In this document: positions 9,562 to 17,340 of the stretch, piece after piece
Layout of the letters: the number at the start of each line of letters is the position of its first letter
Position numbering within the stretch: position 1 is the stretch's first letter
NCBI RefSeq assembly: GCF_003545715.1
Contig: NZ_QVNU01000001.1
Coordinates: 1,357,962 to 1,421,961 of the forward strand
Reading direction: 5' to 3'
Length of the DNA stretch: 64,000 bases
From: Taibaiella koreensis
Lineage (GTDB): Bacteria; Bacteroidota; Bacteroidia; Chitinophagales; Chitinophagaceae
Notes under the pieces: generated by a model
Databases searched by the model: none
The model's input: the letters and a program-made list of their open reading frames with translations, nothing else
Told to the model about the DNA's origin: nothing
Translations under genes and position numbers: made by a program

Positions 9562-9852
9562 ATGAGATTTTCAAAATTCACGGCGGGCGTGGTGTCCGGT
9601 TTTGTCCTCGGATTATTGCTGGCCCCCGAAAAGGGTGAAGAAACCCGTAAAAAAGTGCGGGAAACCGCCGAAGCCTGGAAGCATCGCCTTAATAACCTTT
9701 TTGGAAAAGGTGAAGGGGAGCTGGACGAGCTGAAAGATATCCTGGAAAACGAAGCGGAAACCCTGAGCCATGAGGTACGGCAGAAACTGTTGCGCCTGGT
9801 GGAGGAGAACCGTAAGACGTACCAGGAGGCCAGGCAGCAGTCGCTGTCCTGA
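9562..9852 (+). CDS. YtxH domain-containing small protein
   Basis: 96 residues. A hydrophobic glycine-rich N-terminal segment (GVVSGFVLGLLLAPEKGEETRKK split over residues 9-30) is the YtxH signature, followed by a charged amphipathic or coiled-coil helix. Such proteins are membrane-anchored, are often induced by general stress, and are widespread in Bacteroidota; their molecular role is not established. It is a single gene, ending in a hairpin that it shares with the converging DUF2807 gene. Confidence 0.85.
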   Translation: MRFSKFTAGVVSGFVLGLLLAPEKGEETRKKVRETAEAWKHRLNNLFGKGEGELDELKDILENEAETLSHEVRQKLLRLVEENRKTYQEARQQSLS

Positions 9853-9873
9853 ATGCCGCAAACTATTGGGTAA

Positions 9874-9903
9874 AACAGGGGCCGGATGATTCCGGTCCCT
9901 GTT
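9874..9903. terminator. Hairpin between converging genes
   Basis: A 13-bp stem with one G-T pair (9874-9886 with 9891-9903) and a TGAT loop lies between the YtxH gene and the converging DUF2807 gene. It lacks a clear T-tract on either strand, so bidirectional termination is only a suggestion. Confidence 0.5.
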
Positions 9904-9926
9904 CCTGCGCCGGTGTATGCCGCCGT

Positions 9927-10640
9927 CTAATCGACATGCTTCACATCGCCTGCGCCCGATATATCTTTCTTGATCGTAGCCGGATTGCCTTTATATTTGA
10001 CCGTACCTGCACCGCTGATCTCTACTTTAAGCGTTTGGGCGGCCCATACTTCCGCTTCGCCTGCGCCCGAAATGTCGATCTTTGTGTTGTCGGACATTAA
10101 TGGAAAGGCTTTGATGTCGGTAGTGCCGGAGCCGTCTACAGACAGGTAGGCTACCTTGCCTTTCAAGTTGATCTCTGTGCTCCCGCTGGCATCTACACCC
10201 AGCTTATTGGCTTCGATAGCCAGATCGGCATTACTCGCCCCGCTAAGCGATAAAATGATCTCGTTGCCCTTGATTGTCTGTTCCGCATATAAATTACAAG
10301 CGCCGGAGCCTTCCAGGTGGCGGAATTCGGGAGCGGTAACATAAACTTCTATGGGTTTGGTGGGATTAACACTTGTATTATTACCGAAGCCGACCACCAA
10401 CTGATCCTTTTCGACATATACTTTCATTAAGTGCAGCAGGTTCTCCTCTGCATCCACCTTCACACTATAGTCGGGACCCTGTTTTATATGGACATTTAAT
10501 GCCGAACGGGCGTCTATACCCTTAAAGTCCTTTTGGGGAAAGTTTTTGCTGATGACATGGCCGTCGCCTTCCACCGTATTCGTATTACAGGAGGCGAACA
10601 AGGCCGAAGCTGTCGCTGCGGCTAACAGAAATTGTTTCAT
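9927..10640 (-). CDS. Head-GIN/DUF2807 lipoprotein
   Basis: 237 residues. The N-terminus is a lipoprotein signal (LLAAATASALFASC, lipidated Cys 18). The rest is a repetitive beta-helix of the DUF2807 'putative auto-transporter adhesin, head GIN' family, with many GSG and GAG turns (DASGSTEINLKG, DISGAGEAEV, DISGAGTVKY, DISGAGDVKH). It is predicted to be anchored in the outer envelope. Function is unknown; the family is abundant in Bacteroidota. It follows the MoxR gene on the same strand after 29 bp, so they may share a transcript. Confidence 0.9.
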   Translation of the reverse strand: MKQFLLAAATASALFASCNTNTVEGDGHVISKNFPQKDFKGIDARSALNVHIKQGPDYSVKVDAEENLLHLMKVYVEKDQLVVGFGNNTSVNPTKPIEVYVTAPEFRHLEGSGACNLYAEQTIKGNEIILSLSGASNADLAIEANKLGVDASGSTEINLKGKVAYLSVDGSGTTDIKAFPLMSDNTKIDISGAGEAEVWAAQTLKVEISGAGTVKYKGNPATIKKDISGAGDVKHVD

Positions 10641-10669
10641 TATATTGGTTTTAACGGCGATAGTTCAAA

Positions 10670-11662
10670 TCAGTATAGTTTGAGCTTACTCAACCGGTCC
10701 ATTTCCTTGTGTAAGATCTGGTCAAAAGCTTTCAGCTTTGCTTCTCGGTTGCGGTAGATGAGGCGATGGTCGAGCACCGCGCGGGCAATTGCCTGCACAT
10801 CGTCCTCGATCACAAAGCTCCGGCCTTTTACGAGGGCAAAAGCCCTGAGACAGCGCAGGAATGCAATGCCGGCACGCGTGCTGGCACCCAGCGTGATCTC
10901 CTGGTGCTCGCGTGTGCCCCTTACGATATTGGATACCGCCTGGATAATCTCGTCATGAACAAATACGGACTCCGCTTCCCTGCGGAGGTCCAGCACATCC
11001 TGCGGGTTCAGCACTTGCTTCAGGTGTTCCAGGTTGTCCTGGATACGGTCGTAGTTGCGGTAAATATCGACCTCTGTCGCGGCATCTACATAGCCGAAAT
11101 AGATCTTCATAAAGAAGCGGTCCAGCTGAGCGGCGGGCAGGGGATAGGTGCCTTCCATCTCGACAGGGTTCTGCGTCGCTATGGTAAAGAAAAGGTCTTC
11201 CAGCTTGGTTGTGGTATCGCCCACGGTGATCTGGCCTTCGGCCATACATTCCAGCAGGGCGCTTTGTACTTTGGGGGAGGCCCTGTTGATCTCATCGGCC
11301 AACAGCACATTGCAGAACAGCGGTCCTTTTTTAAACACAAAATCGGTATTCCGCTCATCAAAGAGATGCGAGCCGATAAGGTCCATCGGCAACAGGTCGG
11401 GGGTAAATTGTATCCTCTTGAAAATGATATTGCCATCTTCCCCGTGTCCGCTTACTGAATGGGCCAGGGTACGGGCCAGCACTGTTTTGCCGGTGCCGGG
11501 ATTGTCTTCCATCAATACATGTCCCTTAGCCAGGAGACAAGTGATCACCATTTCTATCTGCAAGCGCTTTCCGCGGATCACACTTTCCATATGGGTGATC
11601 AATTGCGGAATGCGCTCTTTTGCGGTATCTGTGCCGGGTTGCCCGGCGCTGTAGTCTTCCAT
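10670..11662 (-). CDS. MoxR-family AAA+ ATPase
   Basis: 330 residues. Walker A is EDNPGTGKTVLA (about residues 52-63), Walker B is LLADEINRA, and the MoxR-type sensor region reads ATQNPVEMEGTYPLPAAQLDRF (shown in parts). The C-terminal lid domain is present. MoxR ATPases act as chaperones that insert cofactors or mature protein complexes, usually encoded beside DUF58 and von Willebrand-type proteins. Those partners are absent here, which is less usual. The DUF2807 lipoprotein gene lies immediately downstream on the same strand. Confidence 0.92.
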   Translation of the reverse strand: MEDYSAGQPGTDTAKERIPQLITHMESVIRGKRLQIEMVITCLLAKGHVLMEDNPGTGKTVLARTLAHSVSGHGEDGNIIFKRIQFTPDLLPMDLIGSHLFDERNTDFVFKKGPLFCNVLLADEINRASPKVQSALLECMAEGQITVGDTTTKLEDLFFTIATQNPVEMEGTYPLPAAQLDRFFMKIYFGYVDAATEVDIYRNYDRIQDNLEHLKQVLNPQDVLDLRREAESVFVHDEIIQAVSNIVRGTREHQEITLGASTRAGIAFLRCLRAFALVKGRSFVIEDDVQAIARAVLDHRLIYRNREAKLKAFDQILHKEMDRLSKLKLY

Positions 11663-11777
11663 TGAATCTATCCGGTTTACAGGTTACAATGTTAACGATT
11701 TTATTCGATCGGCATCTAATGCCACCGTAAAATTTTATGTGAAACAAGGGCCCGGCTATGCTCTATTTCCGGCCAGG

Positions 11778-12110
11778 TCAGGATTCCCACTGCACTTCGG
11801 AATAGTCGATCTGGCCTGCCATAGGCGGGTTCCGTTTACGTACCGCAACTTTGATCCTGCTACCGGGATAAGCGCCGGTAACGCCTGCAACAATACGCTG
11901 CAATACCGTTTCCAGCAAATGGGCCGGTTCCTGTACCGCCGCTTCGGCAATTGCATGCAGCAGGGCATAATCAATAAGGGGCAGGTTGTCGATCGCCGCC
12001 TGCTGCGATACAGAAAGGAAGAGCTCAATCTCATTGCCGAGGAAGGCCTCCTGCGGATAAAGACCAATCGGCGCCTGGAAGCGGACTCCCGATAAGGATA
12101 CGGTAAGCAT
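11778..12110 (-). CDS. folB: Dihydroneopterin aldolase
   Basis: 110 residues. FolB cleaves 7,8-dihydroneopterin to 6-hydroxymethyl-dihydropterin and glycolaldehyde in folate synthesis. It has the family features IGLYPQEAFLGNEIE near the N-terminus (substrate-binding Glu), a central IDYALLHAI segment, and AVRKRNPPM with the conserved lysine or arginine and proline near the C-terminus. Its length is slightly shorter than the usual ~120 residues. No other folate gene is adjacent. Confidence 0.9.
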   Translation of the reverse strand: MLTVSLSGVRFQAPIGLYPQEAFLGNEIELFLSVSQQAAIDNLPLIDYALLHAIAEAAVQEPAHLLETVLQRIVAGVTGAYPGSRIKVAVRKRNPPMAGQIDYSEVQWES

Positions 12111-12187
12111 CGTGTGCGTAGTATGATTTGAAGCGCCAAAGCTACTGGAAATTGCGATAGGAGCGGAAGGCTTCTTGCGGGAAAGGC

Positions 12188-12218
12188 ATAAAAAATGGCG
12201 GTCTTATGACCGCCATTT
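12188..12218 (-). terminator. Rho-independent terminator of the M16 peptidase gene
   Basis: A perfect 11-bp stem (AAATGGCGGTC at 12193-12203 with GACCGCCATTT at 12208-12218) and 4-nt loop lies 23 bp after the M16 stop. On the minus strand it runs into a T-rich stretch. Confidence 0.85.
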
Positions 12219-12240
12219 CAAGGTTATATGATCGGGAAGA

Positions 12241-15177
12241 TCAATAACCGAATATTTCCTGGAGATTCAGCTTTTTGAACTCACCCAGCTTCTTCATGTC
12301 TTCTTCCTTCAGCTTGTCCTGAGAGGCTACGATGCAATAAGCAAAGGGCTTATGGCTCATTTCCTGGTCGTGGAAGGTCTTCAGATCTGCAAAGGTAAAC
12401 TTAGGCGTTGCCTCATAAGTGCTCTTACGGATGTCAAAATCGCGTCCCATACGTTGGGAGCTCAGGTAGTAGAACAGGATACCATCTTCGCTGTAACGCT
12501 CGGTAGCCAGCGATTTGCGCAGGCCTTCCTTGGCATTGCTCAGCGCTTTGTCCGATTGTGGCAGCGTTGTGAGCAACTCGTTCATGCCGGCAACAGCTTC
12601 GTTGAACTTATCGGCCTGGGTACCTACGTAAGCCAGCACGCTGTTGCGGTACTCCTTACGGCTAGGCGTTGCAAAGGCGGAATAAGTAGAGTAAGCAAGG
12701 GCTTTGGACTCGCGTATGGTTTGGAACACGATAGAGCCCATACCACCGCCGAAGTACTCATTGAACATAGAGATCACAGGTTGCCTGGCGCTGTTGTACT
12801 GGTCGGCGTTACGCATCCAGAAGACTTCGGCCTGCACCATATCGAAGTGCGCGAAAAGCACTTGCGATTTGTTCTGATCCAGCTGGGGGAATTTCCGCGC
12901 TGCGGGCATGTCCTTAAACGTTGCCGGGGCGGGGTGCACCTTTTGGATGCCGGCAGCCAGCTGTGTAGCGGTCTGCGGGCCATAGTACAGAATACGATGC
13001 TTATAATCGGCAAGATTATGCAGCACGGCTACTAGGTCTTCCGCTTTCAACGCCTCAAGCTCCGCGTCGGTCAGCTCATTGTTGAAGGGGTTCTGCGCGC
13101 CGTACATAGCATAGCTGCGCAGGCCCGCCATGATGGCGCCTTTGTTCTGCTTCTTATTCAGTCTTGCTTTCTTCAACCTGCCTTTGTAGGCATTCAAGGC
13201 ATCAGCATCGGCCTGACAGTTGTGCAGCAGGTCATCCAGCATCGCTACCGCTTTGTCGAAATTGTCCTGGAGACCGTCGAGACTGATGGTGGTGTTTTCA
13301 CCACCAGCGCTTACATTGAAAGAAGACGCCAGCTTATAGAAGTCGGTGCTCACCTGTTCGGCCGATTTGTTTTTTGTACCCAGGTACTTCAGGTAGTCGG
13401 CTGCGATAGGCAGCAATTTGCTCGACCAGCTGCCGGTCTCGAATTGATAATAAAGACGGAACAACGCATTGTCTTTGTTCTGCACAGCCAGTACCTCATA
13501 AGGTCCCGACTTCGCTGTTTGAATGTCCTTCTTGAAATCGACCCAAACCGGATCGATCTTGTTTTCCGGCATCGCATTCACTTTTTTCAGGAAGTCGGAT
13601 TGCGCTTCCCGGTTTACTTCTACCGGCGTGATCGGCGGCTTGTCTACTTTTACGATGTTCTTATCCTCGCCCTGACGCTTGTATACCGCTACGTAGTTGT
13701 TGCCCAGGTATTTGTTGGCAAAAGCAATGATGTCGGCCTTGGTGATCTTGCTCAGGTCATTGACATAATCCACTTTGTCTTTCCAATTGGTCTCATCGGT
13801 AAAATTGCTCATCAGGTTGCTTGCCCTGCTGGAGTAGTTTTCATTTTCTTCGATGATCCTTTTGCGCTCATTATTGATGATGGAGGGGATGAGGTCGTCG
13901 GGGAAATTACCTTTCTTAAGGTTGTCGAGCTCGGCCAGCAGCAGGCTTCTTACTTCATCCAGCGATTGACCCTCTGTGGGGCGGCCTTGCAGCAGCAGCA
14001 CGCTGTAGTCCTTCAATACATAGGGGTAAGCGCTTGCGCTCAGCAGCTTTTGTTTCTGGATCAGGTTCAGATCGATAAGGCCGGCTGCGCCATTGGTCAG
14101 TATATTACCGACCAGCTCTACCATTTGCGCATCTTTGGTAGCTGCGCCCGGAAACCGGAAGCCCAGCATAATGTTTTCGGGGTCGGGGCCCGTTACCTCT
14201 GCCGTAACCGGGGCCGCGATGGGCGCCTCGGGATCAAACTTGTAAACCGGGATCGCTTTGTTCTGCATATAGCCGAAATCTTTGTCGATCTCTGCGATCA
14301 CCTGGTCGGGATTGAAATCGCCCGACATCACGATGCCCATGTTGTTGGGCACATAATAGGTGTTGAAGTATTTACGGATCTCGATCAGCGAAGGATTTTT
14401 CAGGTGCTCTACCGTACCGATGGTAGTTTGCTTGCCATAGTTATTATTGGGGAAAATAGTGGCAAACATTTTCTCAAACACTTTGCGGCCGTCATTGTCT
14501 AGGCCGCGGTTTTTCTCTTCGTACACCGCTTCCAGCTCGGTATGGAAAATACGCAGCACAGGAGCGCGGAAACGCTCCGATTGCACCGCAAGGTATTTAT
14601 TGATGGCATTGCTGGGTACGTCTTCGGTGTAAACGGTCTGCTCAAAAGAGGTGAAGGCATTGGTGCCTTTCGCGCCCATAGCACCCATCATTTTGTCGTA
14701 TTCGTTGGCGATCGCAAATTTGGCGGCCTCACCCGATACACGGTCGATGTCTTTATAGATCGCTTTGCGCTGCGTTTCGTCGGTTGTCTTATTGTACTTT
14801 TCATACAAGGCATCGATCTGGTCGAGCAGGGGCTTTTCCTTGCTCCAGTCGAGCGAGCCATAACGGTCGGTACCTTTAAACAGCAGGTGCTCCAGGTAGT
14901 GGGCCAAACCGGTATTGGTTGCCGGATCGGTTTTGCTACCTGCCTTTACCGCGATATAGGTTTGTACCCTGGGCTCTTTTTTACTCGGGCTCAGGATAAC
15001 GGTAAGTCCATTTTTTAGGGTATAGAACCGGGATTGGGTAGGATCGTTGGTCACGTACTTGTAAGAATAGCCGCCGGAGCTGGCATCCTTCCATTCCGTT
15101 TTTTGCTGTGCAAAAGAACCATGGACCATACCGGCGGCCAGGGCCGCTGTAATGGTGAAGGAGCGTAATAGCTTCAT
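12241..15177 (-). CDS. Secreted M16 (insulinase/pitrilysin-family) zinc metallopeptidase
   Basis: 978 residues: signal peptide (SFTITAALAAGMVHGSFAQ, cleavage about residue 24), then two tandem M16 halves. The catalytic inverted zinc motif HYLEH has His93, Glu96 and His97, with the distal zinc Glu in the ELEAVYEEKNR region around residue 215. The second half lacks the HxxEH motif, as expected for the inactive half of the clamp. Such periplasmic two-half enzymes degrade peptides. It is transcribed alone, ends in a strong terminator, and starts 220 bp from the GG-leader peptide cluster on the opposite strand. A link to peptide maturation is conceivable but unsupported. Confidence 0.93.
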   Translation of the reverse strand: MKLLRSFTITAALAAGMVHGSFAQQKTEWKDASSGGYSYKYVTNDPTQSRFYTLKNGLTVILSPSKKEPRVQTYIAVKAGSKTDPATNTGLAHYLEHLLFKGTDRYGSLDWSKEKPLLDQIDALYEKYNKTTDETQRKAIYKDIDRVSGEAAKFAIANEYDKMMGAMGAKGTNAFTSFEQTVYTEDVPSNAINKYLAVQSERFRAPVLRIFHTELEAVYEEKNRGLDNDGRKVFEKMFATIFPNNNYGKQTTIGTVEHLKNPSLIEIRKYFNTYYVPNNMGIVMSGDFNPDQVIAEIDKDFGYMQNKAIPVYKFDPEAPIAAPVTAEVTGPDPENIMLGFRFPGAATKDAQMVELVGNILTNGAAGLIDLNLIQKQKLLSASAYPYVLKDYSVLLLQGRPTEGQSLDEVRSLLLAELDNLKKGNFPDDLIPSIINNERKRIIEENENYSSRASNLMSNFTDETNWKDKVDYVNDLSKITKADIIAFANKYLGNNYVAVYKRQGEDKNIVKVDKPPITPVEVNREAQSDFLKKVNAMPENKIDPVWVDFKKDIQTAKSGPYEVLAVQNKDNALFRLYYQFETGSWSSKLLPIAADYLKYLGTKNKSAEQVSTDFYKLASSFNVSAGGENTTISLDGLQDNFDKAVAMLDDLLHNCQADADALNAYKGRLKKARLNKKQNKGAIMAGLRSYAMYGAQNPFNNELTDAELEALKAEDLVAVLHNLADYKHRILYYGPQTATQLAAGIQKVHPAPATFKDMPAARKFPQLDQNKSQVLFAHFDMVQAEVFWMRNADQYNSARQPVISMFNEYFGGGMGSIVFQTIRESKALAYSTYSAFATPSRKEYRNSVLAYVGTQADKFNEAVAGMNELLTTLPQSDKALSNAKEGLRKSLATERYSEDGILFYYLSSQRMGRDFDIRKSTYEATPKFTFADLKTFHDQEMSHKPFAYCIVASQDKLKEEDMKKLGEFKKLNLQEIFGY

Positions 15178-15313
15178 AATAAGGTGAGAATTATTTGATC
15201 AGAACGTCAAAAATAAGTCCTATTGCGCCTTTTCGCAACTTCCAAAATAAATTTTACCTCGAATCGTCAAAAAATCACCCTGCACGGGTGAATTGAGTAA
15301 TGATACAGAACTA

Positions 15314-15373
15314 GTATAAAACACGTATTTTCTTTGGGCTGCAGATTTTATGCATTCTGGGTGCATAATTTTA
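15314..15373 (+). promoter_or_regulatory. Composite promoter of peptide gene 1
   Basis: Contains one copy of the upstream motif (GTATAAAACACGTATTT, 15314-15330), a degenerate 19-bp palindrome (GCTGCA-N7-TGCATT, 15338-15356) and a -7-like box TAATTTTA (15366-15373). The palindrome starts 28 bp before the -7 box, the same as in the promoters at 15.8, 16.9 and 52.7 kb. Confidence 0.65.
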
Positions 15374-15397
15374 TCTTTCACTAAACCACTTATACAA

Positions 15398-15652
15398 ATG
15401 AAAAAGAAAACCCTTCAGCTCGATAAAAAATTGATCCTGCGCAAGGCCGGTGTTGTTGCGCTTAACCCGGAGCAGCTTCCCGATATCCAGGGTGGCGCTA
15501 CCGGCATCCCGTGCAATCAGACCATTCAGTGTCCGGTTACCCAGTTTTGTAATCCATCGGTAGTGCTCTCCTGCAATACACGATGTCCCGGTTGCCGAAG
15601 CTTCGATATCCGGGATTGTATTTCTCATAAGATCACACCGGGATGTCACTAA
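15398..15652 (+). CDS. GG-leader Cys-rich precursor peptide 1 (class I lanthipeptide-type leader)
   Basis: 84 residues from the ATG at 15398. The leader of 33 residues runs from MKKKTLQLDKKLILRK to DIQGG and matches the Bacteroidota leader pattern (basic start, K-L-x-L-x-K, then a double glycine). The predicted core of 51 residues begins ATGIPCNQ and contains eight cysteines. Leader families of this kind are known for ribosomal peptides processed at GG by C39 peptidase-transporters, and NCBI names many of them class I lanthipeptides. No modification or export gene is present in this window, so the mature form is unknown. It is first in a five-gene cluster with its own promoter and terminator. 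Confidence 0.8.
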   Translation: MKKKTLQLDKKLILRKAGVVALNPEQLPDIQGGATGIPCNQTIQCPVTQFCNPSVVLSCNTRCPGCRSFDIRDCISHKITPGCH

Positions 15653-15684
15653 GCCGTTGTTGACAGGATTATAAAATTTGTTGT

Positions 15685-15715
15685 GCCGCACTCTCTTTAG
15701 AGGGCGGCTTTTTTT
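15685..15715 (+). terminator. Terminator after peptide gene 1
   Basis: Stem GCCGC-A-CTCT with AGAG-G-GCGGC (one A-G mismatch) and a 4-nt loop, followed by TTTTTTT. Confidence 0.8.
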
Positions 15716-15741
15716 ACGATCAGCAGCCCGGAAATAGCATA

Positions 15742-15824
15742 GTAGAAAAGACGTATTTTCCTGGTATAAAAGACGTATTTCCGTGCCCACTGCAGGTTTC
15801 GTGCAGTTGAGGGTAATAGTTTTG
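15742..15824 (+). promoter_or_regulatory. Composite promoter of peptide gene 2 with tandem direct repeats
   Basis: Two direct copies of the 17-mer (GTAGAAAAGACGTATTT at 15742-15758 and GTATAAAAGACGTATTT at 15764-15780) start 22 bp apart. A perfect palindrome ACTGCA-N7-TGCAGT (15789-15807) follows, then the -7 box TAGTTTTG (15817-15824). Two-turn spacing of direct repeats is typical of dimeric activators such as LytTR-family regulators; the protein that binds is not known. Confidence 0.75.
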
Positions 15825-15848
15825 CCTTTCATTAAAACCCCAATACGT

Positions 15849-16151
15849 ATGAAAAAGCAAAAGATCGCGCTGGGCAAGCTGGCCCTCAACAAAGAGCGCA
15901 TCACAGACCTGAATGCCGATGAACTGAATAATGTGATCGGTGGATCCAATGCTGCTACCATTTGCCAGGTATCAGTTCAGATCATCTGTCTGCAAACCGT
16001 GGTTTGCGTTACCCGTACCCCGCAATGTGTGATCGTTACCCGCCCGCCCAGGTGTGTTATCGGACCGGTAACCCTTGGCGGATGTCCGATCAATTCTATT
16101 GCCTGTAACCCGACAGAAACTATCGGCGGCCCATCTGAAGTGATCCATTAA
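15849..16151 (+). CDS. GG-leader Cys-rich precursor peptide 2
   Basis: 100 residues from the ATG at 15849. The leader MKKQKIALGKLALNKERI runs to NNVIGG (about 32 residues). The core starts SNAATICQVSVQIIC and has seven cysteines spaced at 5-8 residues among Val, Ile and Thr, with TRTPQC and TRPPRC. It is clearly paralogous to peptide 5: both cores share a C-Q-V-x5-C-x5-C-x6-C pattern. The tail TIGGPSEVIH has a second GG. No modification enzyme is adjacent. A hairpin lies 17 bp downstream, before peptide gene 3. Confidence 0.82.
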   Translation: MKKQKIALGKLALNKERITDLNADELNNVIGGSNAATICQVSVQIICLQTVVCVTRTPQCVIVTRPPRCVIGPVTLGGCPINSIACNPTETIGGPSEVIH

Positions 16152-16168
16152 GACCTGTTTGACCGGGT

Positions 16169-16200
16169 AGGCTGTCTCTACGGAGACAGCCTCTTATCTT
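16169..16200 (+). terminator. Hairpin terminator or attenuator between peptides 2 and 3
   Basis: A perfect 10-bp stem (AGGCTGTCTC at 16169-16178 with GAGACAGCCT at 16183-16192), loop TACG, followed by CTTATCTT. No separate composite promoter is seen for peptide 3, so partial readthrough is likely. Confidence 0.7.
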
Positions 16201-16240
16201 AAAGCCTTGTATCGCTTTTAATCGCAAAACTTTGTTCACA

Positions 16241-16516
16241 ATGAAAAAGCAAAAACTTTCTTTGGGCCGGTTATCCCTGACCAAAGCACATATTGCCAGC
16301 CTGAATGCCGCATCGCAGGATGAAGTGTTCGGTGGCAATGCTTCGTTGGCCGGCTGTCCGGTAATATCCCTGCAGGGCACCTGTGTGACCCGGATATGCG
16401 CCACGCGTATCCAGGCGCTTTGCCCGCCACACACGGGCATTACTGTATATCCCGGCTGTCCGCCGCCCACGACATCGCTCAACAACAATTGCCCTACGCT
16501 GGCTTGTACACTCTGA
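16241..16516 (+). CDS. GG-leader Cys-rich precursor peptide 3
   Basis: 91 residues from the ATG at 16241. The leader MKKQKLSLGRLSLTKAHI continues to DEVFGG (about 35 residues). The core, NASLAGCPVISLQGTC onwards, has eight cysteines, with repeated CPP and CVTR-type pieces and ends NCPTLACTL. It lies in the middle of the cluster, 48 bp downstream of the hairpin that ends the peptide 2 unit. The leader is closest to those of peptides 2 and 5, showing recent duplication. Confidence 0.82.
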   Translation: MKKQKLSLGRLSLTKAHIASLNAASQDEVFGGNASLAGCPVISLQGTCVTRICATRIQALCPPHTGITVYPGCPPPTTSLNNNCPTLACTL

Positions 16517-16560
16517 CCATAAGCCAGACGCGTATTTACTTATCCTTTAAACCCTGTTTT

Positions 16561-16794
16561 ATGAAAAAGACCAAAATCGGATTGGGCAGAAAACTGATCC
16601 TTTCCAAAGAAAACATCAGCAGCCTTGATGGCAATAGCCAGCTGGCGATCAAAGGCGGCGCCTCCGTAAATATTTGCGCCGAAACGGATATTTGTCCCGT
16701 AATCAAAACCAAGATCTGCCCGGTAATTCCTTCGGCAGGTTGCGTTACCCATAAGCATACCTGGTGCTGGGTAGCGGGCGGTTCCTGCCAGTAA
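16561..16794 (+). CDS. GG-leader Cys-rich precursor peptide 4
   Basis: 77 residues from the ATG at 16561. The leader MKKTKIGLGRKLILSKENI continues to LAIKGG (about 33 residues). The core ASVNICAETDICPVIKTKIC onwards has six cysteines, includes a CPVI repeat, and is the only one in the cluster with His and Trp near its end (THKHTWCWVAGG). It starts 44 bp after peptide 3 with no terminator between, so the two are probably cotranscribed. Confidence 0.8.
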   Translation: MKKTKIGLGRKLILSKENISSLDGNSQLAIKGGASVNICAETDICPVIKTKICPVIPSAGCVTHKHTWCWVAGGSCQ

Positions 16795-16824
16795 GCAGCG
16801 GTGCAAAGCGTAGTGGGCTGCTGC

Positions 16825-16845
16825 AAGGCCATACTGGTCTTTTTA
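16825..16845 (+). terminator. Weak terminator after peptide gene 4
   Basis: Stem AAGGCCA/TGGTCTT with one G-T pair and a TAC loop, running into TTTTA. Confidence 0.55.
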
Positions 16846-16882
16846 TCTCCTGTAACTGGTTAGCTGTACACAAAGCGCTTTA

Positions 16883-16965
16883 GTATAAAAGACGTATTTC
16901 ACTCGTATAAAAGACGTATTTATGCCGGTACTGCGCAGTTTGTGCAGTGGTCGCAGGTAGCTTTG
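16883..16965 (+). promoter_or_regulatory. Composite promoter of peptide gene 5 with tandem direct repeats
   Basis: Two identical copies of GTATAAAAGACGTATTT (16883-16899 and 16905-16921) start 22 bp apart. The near-palindrome ACTGCG-N7-TGCAGT (16930-16948) and the -7 box TAGCTTTG (16958-16965) follow. All spacings equal those of the peptide 2 promoter: 25 bp from second repeat to palindrome and 28 bp from palindrome to -7 box. Confidence 0.78.
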
Positions 16966-16988
16966 CTGTACACTAAACCCCTTTTTTT

Positions 16989-17279
16989 ATGAAAAAACAA
17001 AAGCTTACGCTGGGCAGGCTGTCTCTCAACAAAGAGCGCATCTCCGGCCTGGATGCCGGCCAGGTTACGGGCGGGGCGCCCTTATCGGTGAACATTCCCT
17101 GCCAGGTAACATTGCTGGTCAATTGCCAGCAAACAATACTTTGTCCTACGCGGCAGGTGCTCTGTCGTACTACCCGGATCCCCATCTGTGCCGATCCGCT
17201 TACGGTAGGAGCGGCCTGTCCACCGGTATCGCTCGCTTGCAATCCGCAAACCCTGGCCTGTGGCCCGGGTGGTTTCTGA
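16989..17279 (+). CDS. GG-leader Cys-rich precursor peptide 5
   Basis: 96 residues from the ATG at 16989. The leader MKKQKLTLGRLSLNKERI ends at GQVTGG, giving a 29-residue leader, the shortest of the five. The core APLSVNIPCQVTLLVNC onwards has nine cysteines and ends LACGPGGF. It has the same C-Q-V-x5-C-x5-C-x6-C spacing as peptide 2 and so is its paralogue. A strong terminator follows 17 bp after the stop. It has its own promoter with the full motif set. Confidence 0.82.
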   Translation: MKKQKLTLGRLSLNKERISGLDAGQVTGGAPLSVNIPCQVTLLVNCQQTILCPTRQVLCRTTRIPICADPLTVGAACPPVSLACNPQTLACGPGGF

Positions 17280-17296
17280 TCCTGAGTTTATCCAGG

Positions 17297-17326
17297 AAGG
17301 CCGTCCCGCAATGGACGGCCTTTTTT
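17297..17326 (+). terminator. Rho-independent terminator after peptide gene 5
   Basis: A perfect 10-bp stem (AAGGCCGTCC at 17297-17306 with GGACGGCCTT at 17313-17322), loop CGCAAT, then a T6 run. Confidence 0.92.
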
Positions 17327-17340
17327 ACATCAGTCGGTCC

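Noticed and set aside
12352-14502. Long open frames on the plus strand inside the M16 peptidase region
   Set aside because: They are antisense to a well-supported M16 gene with signal peptide and zinc motif, and their translations show no known domain.
15178-15313. Riboswitch or other leader RNA before the peptide cluster
   Set aside because: No conserved aptamer fold could be recognised; only AT-rich sequence and the promoter motifs are seen.
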